Part shown: piece by piece, positions 32,704 to 41,181 of the stretch | How positions within the stretch are numbered: position 1 is the first letter of the stretch | How the letters are laid out: every line of letters starts with the position of its first letter | Origin: CAYWKU01 sp964459325 | GTDB lineage: Bacteria; RBG-13-61-14; CAYWKU01 | Reading direction: 5' to 3' | DNA: 46,509 nt | Assembly: GCA_964459325.1 (NCBI GenBank) | Contig: CAYWKU010000026.1 | Location: 1-46,509 of the forward strand | Position numbers and translations under genes: made by a program | Notes under the pieces: generated by a model | Seen by the model: only the letters and a program-made list of their open reading frames with translations | The model's database searches: none | Told to the model about the DNA's origin: nothing

Positions 32704-34035
32704 TCAACCGCTCATGCTCTCCAGAAACTCCCGGTTGCCCTTGGTGCCCTTCATCTTGTCCTGGAGCACCTCCATGCTTTCCACGGCGTTGAGGTTGCTG
32801 AGGAATTTTCGCAGTATATAAACCCGGTTGAGGCTGAACTCGTCGAGCAGCAAATCTTCCCGGCGGGTGCCCGACTTGTGTATGTCGATGGCGGGGAACA
32901 CTCGCTTGTCGACCAGCCTGCGGTCGAGGTGGATTTCCAGGTTACCGGTGCCCTTGAACTCCTCGAAGATAACCTCGTCCATCCTGCTGCCGGTATCCAC
33001 CAGCGCGGTGGCTATGATAGTCAGGCTGCCGCCTTCTTCCATGTTCCGGGCGGCGCCGAAGAATCTTTTAGGCCGCTGGAGGGCGTTGGAGTCCACGCCG
33101 CCGCTCAAGACCTTCCCGCTGGGCGGAACCACCTGGTTGTAAGCCCGCGCCAGCCGGGTGATGCTGTCCAGCAATATCACCACGTCCTTCTTGTACTCGA
33201 CCAGCCGCTTGGCTTTTTCGATGACCATCTCCGCCACCTGCACGTGCCGGGTTGCGGGCTCGTCGAAAGTGGAGCTGACCACCTCACCCTCGACGCTGCG
33301 CTCCATGTCGGTAACTTCCTCCGGGCGCTCGTCGATGAGCAGCACGATGAGCATCACTTCGCGGTGATTGGCCATGATGGAGTTGGCGATGTTTTTCAGC
33401 AGCATGGTTTTGCCGGTGCGGGGGGGAGCGACTATCAGGCCGCGCTGGCCCTTACCTATGGGCGTCAAGAGGTCCATAATGCGGGCGGAGAAGTTGTTGG
33501 GCTGGTCGCCGGTTTCCAGCATGAACTTATCGTCGGGGAAAACCGGGGTCAGGTTGTCGTACATAATCCGGTCTTTGGTGGATTCCGGGTCTTCCTTGTT
33601 GACCGCCTCCACTTTCAACAGCGCGAAATATCGCTCGCCGTCCTTCGGAGGCCTTATCTGGCCGCTTACAATATCGCCCGTGAGAAGGTTGAACCGGCGT
33701 ATCTGGCTGGGGGAGACGTAAATATCGTCCGGCCCGGGAAGGTAGCTGAAATCGGGCCCCCTCAGAAACCCGAACCCGTCCGGCAAAACCTCGAGCACGC
33801 CTTCGCCGTAAACCAAGCCGTTCTTTTCTGCGCGGGTTTGAAGTATGGCGAAGATAAGCTCCTGCTTGCGCATGGTGCTGGCGCCCTCGACGCCCACCTG
33901 GCGAGCTAGCTTGCTCAAGTCCCGGATGGTTCTTTTCTTGAGTTCCTTGAGGTTGAGCTCTTGGGATTTTCCCTGCTTGACCGGAGTTGCCTCCAGTCCG
34001 TCGTTAACTTCGTCGTCTACTTCGTGGAAGCGCAC
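32704..34035 (-). CDS. rho: Transcription termination factor Rho
   Basis: The protein has 443 aa. The start is GTG with TGGAGGAA upstream. An acidic N-terminus is followed by the Rho N-domain (LNLKELKKRTIRDLSKLARQVGVEGASTMRKQELIFAILQ), the RNA-binding cold-shock-like domain (EGVLEVLPDGFGFLRGPDFSYLPGPDDIYVSPSQIRRFNLLTGD), Walker A PPRTGKTMLLK, the catalytic LIDERPEEVTDMERSV, and the Q/R-loop region VILLDSITRLARAYN...SGGVDSNALQRPKRFFGAARN. The hexameric helicase ends transcripts at C-rich sites. It is monocistronic here. Confidence 0.98.
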   Translation of the reverse strand: MRFHEVDDEVNDGLEATPVKQGKSQELNLKELKKRTIRDLSKLARQVGVEGASTMRKQELIFAILQTRAEKNGLVYGEGVLEVLPDGFGFLRGPDFSYLPGPDDIYVSPSQIRRFNLLTGDIVSGQIRPPKDGERYFALLKVEAVNKEDPESTKDRIMYDNLTPVFPDDKFMLETGDQPNNFSARIMDLLTPIGKGQRGLIVAPPRTGKTMLLKNIANSIMANHREVMLIVLLIDERPEEVTDMERSVEGEVVSSTFDEPATRHVQVAEMVIEKAKRLVEYKKDVVILLDSITRLARAYNQVVPPSGKVLSGGVDSNALQRPKRFFGAARNMEEGGSLTIIATALVDTGSRMDEVIFEEFKGTGNLEIHLDRRLVDKRVFPAIDIHKSGTRREDLLLDEFSLNRVYILRKFLSNLNAVESMEVLQDKMKGTKGNREFLESMSG

Positions 34036-34304
34036 TTGTTTCCTCCAGATATGTCTTTTGACGGGATGGTAACACGGGCAAACGCCCGTCTTTTACGTGG
34101 TGACCATTTCTTTTGTTGGAATCCTTATATTAAGGAACTGCGACCCTTTTGCCGGAAACTTCAAAGTAGTTAGATATCAATCTTGCGAGACGGTCTCTCG
34201 GAAAGAACTAAATTACAGAAGCTATAGTCTCATATTAACACAATCGGTCGGTTTGTCAAGTTGGTAGTTCACGGCTTTATCAAAGTCTCAACGCTTCTGC
34301 ATCT
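34036..34304 (-). other. Intergenic stretch and leader upstream of rho
   Basis: No coding gene is visible. A 6-bp hairpin ACGGGC (34074-34079)/GCCCGT (34084-34089) lies in the likely rho leader. The rest is AT-rich; nothing else is supported. Confidence 0.3.
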
Positions 34305-35030
34305 TTAGTAGTATCTCCCTCCCCGCAACTTGTAAATTTTCTGCCATGCTTTTTCCACCCATTCGGATTCGCCGGGTCGGTTTTCCCGGTTGGCGTATTC
34401 CCGATAGTACTCGATGGCCTTATCCTCCTGGGCCAGCTTTTCGTAAAGGTTGGCCAGGTTGTAATAGGCGTCGAAGTAGTTGGAGTCGATTTCCAGCGTC
34501 CCCAGATAATGCTCAACGGCCTTTTTGGTCATTCCCATCTTGCTGTAGGTGTTGGCAAGGTTATAATGGTAATCCGGCTCGCCGGGTTTTAGCTGTATCG
34601 CGTTCTCGTAACCGGCGGCGGCTTTCTCGTAATTGCCCAGCGCATAATGCACGTTCGCAAGATTGTTTTGCACCGCATGGTCCTGGGGCATGAGCCGCGA
34701 AACTTTTCTGTAATAGTTAATGGCTGTCCGGTAAGCAGTACGCGATTCCGAAACCTTGTCCTCGTCCTTTAAAACATCCCCCGCCTGCTCGTAAGCCAAC
34801 CCCAGGCTGAACTGAGCGTCCGCGTGCTTCGGGTTCAACTCCACCGTCTTTTTCCATTCATCCACGGCCTTGGTAATCTTCCCGCTGTTGTAGTATCGCA
34901 CTCCTTTCATGTAATGCTCGTTGGCCGGCTCGCGAGGACTTTTTTGCTGTGGCTTCGGGCCACAGGCCGCGGCCAGAGCAATCAGCCCCGCAACCGTGAT
35001 ACATGTCAGTATTTTATCGCGCTTTGTCAT
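34305..35030 (-). CDS. TPR lipoprotein
   Basis: The protein has 241 aa. A type II signal (ITVAGLIALAAAC, lipobox LAAAC) is followed by at least five TPR units (MKGVRYYNSGKITKAVDEWKKTVELNPKHADAQFSLGLAYEQAGD, ...YENAIQLKPGEPDYHYNLANTYSKMG...). It is anchored to a membrane by lipid and probably acts as an interaction scaffold in envelope assembly, like PilF/Pgb-type TPR lipoproteins, but no partner gene shows the pathway. It shares the strand with the HEAT protein, 174 nt downstream of it. Confidence 0.85.
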   Translation of the reverse strand: MTKRDKILTCITVAGLIALAAACGPKPQQKSPREPANEHYMKGVRYYNSGKITKAVDEWKKTVELNPKHADAQFSLGLAYEQAGDVLKDEDKVSESRTAYRTAINYYRKVSRLMPQDHAVQNNLANVHYALGNYEKAAAGYENAIQLKPGEPDYHYNLANTYSKMGMTKKAVEHYLGTLEIDSNYFDAYYNLANLYEKLAQEDKAIEYYREYANRENRPGESEWVEKAWQKIYKLRGGRYY

Positions 35031-35204
35031 AAATGAGCTAAATCTCGCGAAACGGAAACCCGCCGAGTTTTCTGGAAAGGTTTGCTCGAAAGAAACTCCA
35101 CCCGGTCAACTAATTAAAAGAGGACAACATCCAAAGCGGTTCGTTCACCGCCATTAAGTGAAATTTTACCAATAATTCGACAATAATTCAAGTTCCTGGA
35201 AAGT

Positions 35205-36995
35205 CTACCACGGCGGCGGCTCGGGCGCAGGGGGCGTCGGCCCGCTTTCGGGAGGCTCCGGAGGCGAAGGCTCGCCGGGTGAGGCGTCTCCATCTTCCTT
35301 CGGTGGCGGCCTTTTTGAAAGTCGCCGTATGGCCGATTCCACGGCCTCCCTGACTTCCGGGTCCGGGTCGTCCTGCAGCCTTTTCAATCGAGGTATCATG
35401 CTGGAGTCTCCCGCGTTGCCCACCGCTTCCACGGCGGCCTTTCTGACCTCGGCGTCTGCGTCGCCGGTAAGCTTGAGCAGGGCCCTGATGGCCTTCTCTT
35501 CTCCCAAAAGGCTGAAAGCTCTTACGGCCGCGAGCTTGTCCGCCGTTTCGGATGCTGATTCCTGAAGAGCATCGGCGTATCGGAAAGCCCCGGGCAAATC
35601 CAGCCAAGCCAACAACTCCGCCGCCGAACGGCGAGCGGCGGGATGCCTTTCCCGGTGCACCGCTCTGACAATGGTTCTGACCACTTCGCTTCTCTGCCTC
35701 ACATTACGGGGAAGCACCTGCCTCAGCCCCTGGTATCCCAATTCCCTTATTCGGGGATGGTCGCTCATCAGGGCCTTCCTGAACACCTCCCGGGCCTCCC
35801 CGGCCTTCAAGCTAACCAGCGCGTTCAAAGCATCCGTGGTAGTGTCTTTGTCCTCCGACTTGGCGGCTTCTATAAGGGCAGGAACCGCTTTGGGAGCTTC
35901 CACCAGGTTCAACAACCTTGCCGCCGCCCGCCGGGAACGGGGGCCGCCTTCGGTAAGCAGCCTGATTAAAGGCTTGGGGTTGATTTTTTCCGTAACTTGC
36001 GGAAGGTCCCCGAGCGCCACCAGCGATTGGGCGGCGGAACCGCTGGTTTGTATATCGTCGGAGTTCAACGCTTTCAAAAGCCCGTCCGTCAACTCCGATA
36101 TGTTCAACCCGGCCGATTCGGATTTGATAAGCTTTGCCACCACCTCCCGAACCTCCACTTCCGGGCTTCGTAAAAGTTGCGGTAGCGCCTCTTGAAGCTC
36201 ACCCGGCAGATGGGCGGACATCAACTCGAGGGCCTCGTAACGCGGAGGGCCCGGATGGTTAAGGATTACCTTAACCAGCATCTCTCCCGCGCCGGGTTGT
36301 TCGACCAGGTTCCGTGCGGCCTTTCTCACGGCCCTTCGGGGCTCCGGCGGAGCGTCCGTCATGGCTTCAAGTATATGTGGCAAAGCGTCGGGGTCGCCTC
36401 CCTCGGCCAACTTCGTGGCGGCGGCTCGTGCCACCGACGGGTGCTTATGCCAGAGAGCTTCCTCCAGTATGGGCTTGAAGACCAGGTCGTAGTACTTCGA
36501 GTCTCCCTCGGCCCGAACCCGCTCGATAATCCGCGCCAGGCCACCGGCGTCCCGGATTGTTATGCGCCTCTTCATCCCCCGAACCGTACGCCACATGGAA
36601 ATTTCCGCGGCAAGATTCGGCTCGGCAAGCTGCATTGCCACCCCTTGTGAGAAAAGGCAGGAGCATCCCAATAACCCCGCTATCAACACCCAGCCGGGTT
36701 TTATCTTGCGAGTAGCCGTGACCCACGCCACAGGCAGCGCCAACACCCCGAAAACCACCGCCAGCGTCAGCTTGTGCACCCAACCGTACTCCGGAAGCTT
36801 CACAAGGGTTTCAAAAAGGCGGATGTGAGCTATCGAGGTGGTCAGGAGCGCCAACCCCAGTATCCCCACCAGGGCGAATCCCACCGCGCCTTTGCGCTCG
36901 CGGTCCATCATCGCCAGCGAGGGCAAAAGGCCGACGGCCACAAGCGCCAGAACGTCGCGCGCTATGTGACGTAATAAAAAGGCCCACTCATGCAT
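35205..36995 (-). CDS. Membrane protein with HEAT repeats
   Basis: The protein has 596 aa. AGGTGA lies before the ATG. Four hydrophobic segments fall in the first 130 residues (ARDVLALVAVGLLPSLAM, FALVGILGLALLTTSIA, LTLAVVFGVLALPVAWVTA, VLIAGLLGCSCLFSQGVAM). Residues about 165-555 are a long HEAT/PBS-lyase-type repeat array (HPSVARAAATKLAEGGDPDALPHILEAM and RSRRAAARLLNLVEAPKAVPALIEAAK are typical units). The C-terminal 40 residues are Pro/Ser/Glu-rich (PPEPPESGPTPPAPEP). It may be a membrane-anchored scaffold; the partners are unknown. Confidence 0.8.
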   Translation of the reverse strand: MHEWAFLLRHIARDVLALVAVGLLPSLAMMDRERKGAVGFALVGILGLALLTTSIAHIRLFETLVKLPEYGWVHKLTLAVVFGVLALPVAWVTATRKIKPGWVLIAGLLGCSCLFSQGVAMQLAEPNLAAEISMWRTVRGMKRRITIRDAGGLARIIERVRAEGDSKYYDLVFKPILEEALWHKHPSVARAAATKLAEGGDPDALPHILEAMTDAPPEPRRAVRKAARNLVEQPGAGEMLVKVILNHPGPPRYEALELMSAHLPGELQEALPQLLRSPEVEVREVVAKLIKSESAGLNISELTDGLLKALNSDDIQTSGSAAQSLVALGDLPQVTEKINPKPLIRLLTEGGPRSRRAAARLLNLVEAPKAVPALIEAAKSEDKDTTTDALNALVSLKAGEAREVFRKALMSDHPRIRELGYQGLRQVLPRNVRQRSEVVRTIVRAVHRERHPAARRSAAELLAWLDLPGAFRYADALQESASETADKLAAVRAFSLLGEEKAIRALLKLTGDADAEVRKAAVEAVGNAGDSSMIPRLKRLQDDPDPEVREAVESAIRRLSKRPPPKEDGDASPGEPSPPEPPESGPTPPAPEPPPW

Positions 36996-37344
36996 GATTC
37001 ACCTGAAATAACCTCCCCGTCCGGCTCGGGAAATCTGCTTTATAGTAAACGCTGAGGATACGAAAGTTCAAGAAGCGCCTTCACCCCCTCTTCCGGGTTA
37101 CCTTTACAGGTAGCACTTTCGCTCCGGGCCGGCTCATGGCGTAAAATAAGCCGAATTCCATCCATGTACGGGATTTTCGGGGACTAATTGTACAGCATGA
37201 GCGCCCGTTGGCAACGCTTCGGCGCCCGCGCTATTCTTATGAGCGAGTTGCCTGTCAAGGGTAACACCGGGTAGAGCAGTTTATGGGGCATTATAATTAG
37301 TAGCCCGTCCGGGGCCGAAGGCGAAGGTTGTGAAAACCGATGGT

Positions 37345-37397
37345 GTGGGAGCGACCTCCCGGTCACGTTGGCTGTCGAGACCAAAGGTCTCTCCCAC
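37345..37397. repeat. Three-stem cruciform-like palindromic element
   Basis: Outer arms GTGGGAG (37345-37351)/CTCCCAC (37391-37397) enclose GACC-tccc-GGTC (37353-37364) and GAGACC-aaa-GGTCTC (37377-37391). It lies in the 511-nt gap 36996-37506 between the divergent HEAT gene and polA, in which I see no gene. It looks like a REP-type repeat. Confidence 0.55.
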
Positions 37398-37506
37398 GGG
37401 AACTAAAGATTGCAGCCTGCCTTATAAATAAAAAGGCCCCGCTATCTCTCGGGTTGTTAAGAAATTCTGACTCTTTATCAGGAAACTTTAGCGGCGAAGG
37501 CTTCAG

Positions 37507-40197
37507 ATGGTTGACAAGGACAAAAAAAGACTGGTGCTCATAGACGGAAGCTCCTACATCTACAGGGCTTACCACGCTCTGCCCAAGCTGTCCAACTCGA
37601 AAGGCGAACCTACCGGCGCGGTTTTCGGTTTCGCACAGATGATAAAGAAGGTGCTGCGGGAGTTGGAAGCGGACAGGGTGGCCATCGTGTACGACCCGCC
37701 CGGGGGCACCTTCCGCAACGAAATGTATCCTGAGTACAAGGCCAACCGGGAGGCCATGCCGGAAGACCTGGTCGAGCAACTGCCCCGCGTCAGGGAAATA
37801 GTCGACCTGTGGCGAATCCCCACGTTGGACGTCCCGGGCTACGAAGCCGACGACGTCATCGGCGCTCTCGCAAATAAAGCAAAGGACGACTACGAAGTCC
37901 TCATAGTCACCTCCGACAAGGACATGGGCCAGATAGTCGGCGAAAACATTAAGCTCCTGGACACCATGAAGGACAAAACCACCGGCCTCCGAGAAATAAA
38001 GGAAAAATACGGCGTCGGGCCGGATAAGCTCATCGAAATCTTCGGCCTGGCGGGCGACTCGAGCGACAACGTCCCCGGTGTTCCCGGCATCGGAGAAAAA
38101 ACCGCCCGGCAGCTAATCGAGCAATACGGCTCCATAGACCGGGTGCTGGCCAACATAGATGAAATCTCCGGCAAAAAGCGCAAGGAAAACCTCCAGAATT
38201 ACGGCGACCAGGCCCTGCTCAGCCGCAAACTCGTCACCCTCGACCCCGACGTGCCCCTCGATGTCGAACCGGACGACCTTACCCCCGGCGAGCCTGATAT
38301 TGCCAAACTGAGGAACCTGCTCGCGGAGATGGAGTTTCATTCGCTCATGGACCTCTTCGAAGCGCCGGAAGGCGAAGCGAAAACTTCCAGCACCGAAAAA
38401 TATTACACCGTTTCAACGAATGAGGAGTTAAACGGACTTGTCGAATCTATGAAAGAGGCCGAATGGATAAGCTTCGACACCGAAACCGACTCGCTCAGCC
38501 CCATGCAGGCGCGGCTTATCGGAATCAGCTTCTGCATCGAGGAGGGCAAGGCCTACTACATCCCGCTGGCCCACGAATACCTGGGCGTGCCGGAGCAACC
38601 GGACACCGGCGAAGTTCTGAAAGACCTCGAGCCGGTGCTGAAAAATTCATCGACAAAGCTGGTGGCTCAAAACGCCAAGTACGACATGCTGGCGCTGGCA
38701 AGACACGGGCTGGACCTGGAGAAGAACATCAGCTTCGACACCCTGGTGGCCGGGTATGTGCTCAACCCCGCCCGCTACCGCCAGAGCCTCGAGGTGCTGG
38801 CCCGCGAGTACCTGGGCCGCTCGGTCTCCACCTATTCGGACCTGGTGGGAAAGGGGGCAAAAGCCCGGCCATACAAGGAAATCGACGTGAAACTGGCCGG
38901 CGATTACTCCTGCGAAGACGCCGAAGTGGCATTCGCGCTGAGGCCGGTGCTCGAAAAAAAGCTGAAGAAGGAGAAATTGTGGGAAATTTTCACCGACCTG
39001 GAGATGCCGCTGGTACCGGTGCTCATGCGCATGGAGAAAAACGGCGTCCGGGTGGACCGCGATAAGCTGAAGAAGATAAGCGACGAGATAGAAAAACAAC
39101 TGGAGGAGTTACTCAAAAAGCTGCACAAGATTGCCGGGCGCAAGTTCAACCCCAACAGCCCCAAGCAACTGGCCGAGGTGCTCTTCGACGACCTCGGGCT
39201 GCCGGTAATCCGCAAGACCAAAACCGGCAGGAGCACCGACCAGGAGGTGCTGGAGGAGCTGGCGCTCCGGCACGAGTTGCCCTCGCTCATACTCGACTAC
39301 CGCAGCATGTCCAAAATCAAGGGCACTTACGCCGACTCCCTCCCCAGGCTCATCAACCCCGAAACCGGGCGCATCCACACCAGCTTCAACCAGACCGTCA
39401 CCAGCACCGGGCGGTTGAGCTCGAGCGACCCCAACCTCCAGAACATACCCGTCCGTAGCGGTATCGGCAGGCGCATACGGGAGGCTTTCGTCCCCGAGAA
39501 CGGGCGCCTGTTGGTAAGCGCCGATTACAACCAGATTGAGCTACGTATACTTGCCCATATCACCGGCGACCGGACGCTGCTTGAAAGTTTCCGCAAGGGC
39601 GAGGACATTCACGCCCGCACGGCGGCGGAGCTTTTTGACGTATCCACCGAAGAAGTAACATCCGACCAGCGGCGCATGGCCAAGGTGGTAAACTTCGGCA
39701 TCGCTTACGGCATGAGCCCCTACGGGCTGGCGCAGAACCTGCGCATACCAAGGGACGAGGCGAAAAAAATACACGACGCATACTTCGAGCGATACCCAAA
39801 GGTGAAGGAGTACATGGACCGTAATATCGAGGAAACCCGGAAGAGCGGTTATGTCCAGACCTTGCGGGGAAGAAAGCTCTTTCTGCCCGAGATAAACGCC
39901 AAAAACCGCACCGTTCGAGCCAACGCCGAAAGGGCGGCCATAAACGCCCCCCTCCAGGGCACGGCGGCGGATATAATCAAGCAAGCGATGGTGGAAGTGC
40001 AGAATTTCCTCGATGAGAACTACCCGGACACCAAAATGATACTCCAGGTGCACGACGAGCTCCTGTTCGAGACCCCGGAGAAGGACGTGCCGGAGATTGA
40101 AAGGGCGGTTAAAGAAATAATGGAGTCGGTCATGGAAATCGAAGTCCCTCTCCCCGTGGACGTGGGACACGGCTCCGACTGGGGCGAAGCGCATTAG
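37507..40197 (+). CDS. polA: DNA polymerase I
   Basis: The protein has 896 aa. The 5'-3' nuclease domain (about 1-290) has LVLIDGSSYIYRAYHALPKL, YEADDVIGALA, VTSDKDMGQI and GDSSDNVPGVPGIGEKTA. The 3'-5' proofreading domain (about 300-490) has all DEDDy residues: ISFDTETDSL, LVAQNAKYDML, YSCEDAEVAF. The polymerase domain (about 500-896) has motif A SADYNQIELRILAHI, motif B RRMAKVVNFGIAYGMSPYGL and motif C LQVHDELLFE. So both exonucleases and the polymerase look active. It serves repair and Okazaki fragment processing. GAAGG is 7 nt before the ATG. Confidence 0.98.
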   Translation: MVDKDKKRLVLIDGSSYIYRAYHALPKLSNSKGEPTGAVFGFAQMIKKVLRELEADRVAIVYDPPGGTFRNEMYPEYKANREAMPEDLVEQLPRVREIVDLWRIPTLDVPGYEADDVIGALANKAKDDYEVLIVTSDKDMGQIVGENIKLLDTMKDKTTGLREIKEKYGVGPDKLIEIFGLAGDSSDNVPGVPGIGEKTARQLIEQYGSIDRVLANIDEISGKKRKENLQNYGDQALLSRKLVTLDPDVPLDVEPDDLTPGEPDIAKLRNLLAEMEFHSLMDLFEAPEGEAKTSSTEKYYTVSTNEELNGLVESMKEAEWISFDTETDSLSPMQARLIGISFCIEEGKAYYIPLAHEYLGVPEQPDTGEVLKDLEPVLKNSSTKLVAQNAKYDMLALARHGLDLEKNISFDTLVAGYVLNPARYRQSLEVLAREYLGRSVSTYSDLVGKGAKARPYKEIDVKLAGDYSCEDAEVAFALRPVLEKKLKKEKLWEIFTDLEMPLVPVLMRMEKNGVRVDRDKLKKISDEIEKQLEELLKKLHKIAGRKFNPNSPKQLAEVLFDDLGLPVIRKTKTGRSTDQEVLEELALRHELPSLILDYRSMSKIKGTYADSLPRLINPETGRIHTSFNQTVTSTGRLSSSDPNLQNIPVRSGIGRRIREAFVPENGRLLVSADYNQIELRILAHITGDRTLLESFRKGEDIHARTAAELFDVSTEEVTSDQRRMAKVVNFGIAYGMSPYGLAQNLRIPRDEAKKIHDAYFERYPKVKEYMDRNIEETRKSGYVQTLRGRKLFLPEINAKNRTVRANAERAAINAPLQGTAADIIKQAMVEVQNFLDENYPDTKMILQVHDELLFETPEKDVPEIERAVKEIMESVMEIEVPLPVDVGHGSDWGEAH

Positions 40198-40203
40198 TGA
40201 AAT

Positions 40204-40265
40204 GCGCGGCATGAGTGCCGCGCCTACCATGTAAAAATAATGGTAGGCCCGACACTCTTGTCGGG
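40204..40265. repeat. Tandem of three stem-loops (REP-like) after polA
   Basis: Three adjoining perfect hairpins: GCGCGGCA/TGCCGCGC (40204-40223), CCTACCAT/ATGGTAGG (40223-40247) and CCCGACA/TGTCGGG (40248-40265). It starts 7 nt after the polA stop and could stabilise or end its mRNA. Confidence 0.6.
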
Positions 40266-40303
40266 CATATATAGGGATATAACAAAGAAAGGAAGCGGTT
40301 AAA

Positions 40304-41134
40304 ATGGGTGAAAGACTCAAAGCAAAGGCGGCCCTGGTGACGGGCGCGGGCAAAAAGACCGGCATCGGATTCGCCATCGCCAAAAAGCTGGCCGGCGAAG
40401 ACGCATCGGTCATGATAGCCGACCTGGACATGCCCTCCGAGGAGTTCGAGGGCTACGTCAGGCGCTCGGAGGCCAGCGACCTGGAGGAGGCCGTGGCCGC
40501 CCTCAACGAGTCCGGCGCCGAAGCTTACGGGTGCCCGCTGGACGTGACCAAACCCGAGAGCATTCGCAAAATGGCCGAAAAAGTCGGGGAGAAGCTCGGA
40601 AAGCTGGACATAATCGTCAACAACGCCGGGGGCGCTCCCGGCACCTCCACCCTCATGGCCATCGAGGAGCGGGCATGGTTCCACACCTTCGACCTCAACC
40701 TCCACGGCCCGTTGAGAGTGGTGAGGGCGCTGGACGGCCTGCTGAACGAAGACGGAAGCATAATCAACGTATCCAGCAGGGCGGGCAAGGCGCCGTCGGC
40801 GTTTTTGGGGGCGTATTGCACCGCCAAGGCCGCCTTGAACATGATGACCAAAGTCATGGCGCTGGAAATGTCGCCCCGCAAAATAAGGGTCAACGCAGTC
40901 TGCCCCGGGCAGATAGACACTGAGCTGGGCAGGTGGGGATGGAAGCTCAAAGCCGTGGCGGAACAGCTCAGCGAAGAAGAGTACCGCAAAGTGCTGGCCG
41001 GGCGGATTCCCCTGAAAAGGCTGGGGGAGCCGGCTGACGTGGCCAACGTGGTGATGTTCCTGGCCAGCGAAGAAAGCTCCTACATGACCGGCCAGGCCCT
41101 GAACGTCACCGGCGGCCAGCTTATGGAGTTATAA
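40304..41134 (+). CDS. Short-chain dehydrogenase/reductase
   Basis: The protein has 276 aa. It has a Rossmann fold with ALVTGAGKKTGIGFAIAKKLAGEDASVMIADLD (TGxxxGxG with a two-residue extension; Asp after beta-2 favours NAD), NNAGG, catalytic Ser in NVSSRAG, YCTAK (Tyr-Lys) and the PG-motif NAVCPGQIDTELG. The C-terminus YMTGQALNVTGGQLMEL is the classical SDR end. The substrate is unknown. It ends 47 nt before a TPP enzyme, so a shared pathway that makes or reduces an acyloin or keto product is plausible but inferred. Confidence 0.92.
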   Translation: MGERLKAKAALVTGAGKKTGIGFAIAKKLAGEDASVMIADLDMPSEEFEGYVRRSEASDLEEAVAALNESGAEAYGCPLDVTKPESIRKMAEKVGEKLGKLDIIVNNAGGAPGTSTLMAIEERAWFHTFDLNLHGPLRVVRALDGLLNEDGSIINVSSRAGKAPSAFLGAYCTAKAALNMMTKVMALEMSPRKIRVNAVCPGQIDTELGRWGWKLKAVAEQLSEEEYRKVLAGRIPLKRLGEPADVANVVMFLASEESSYMTGQALNVTGGQLMEL

Positions 41135-41181
41135 AACCCGCGGATTCCTGACCGGAAGGTCAAATGCCGAAAGGAGATAAC

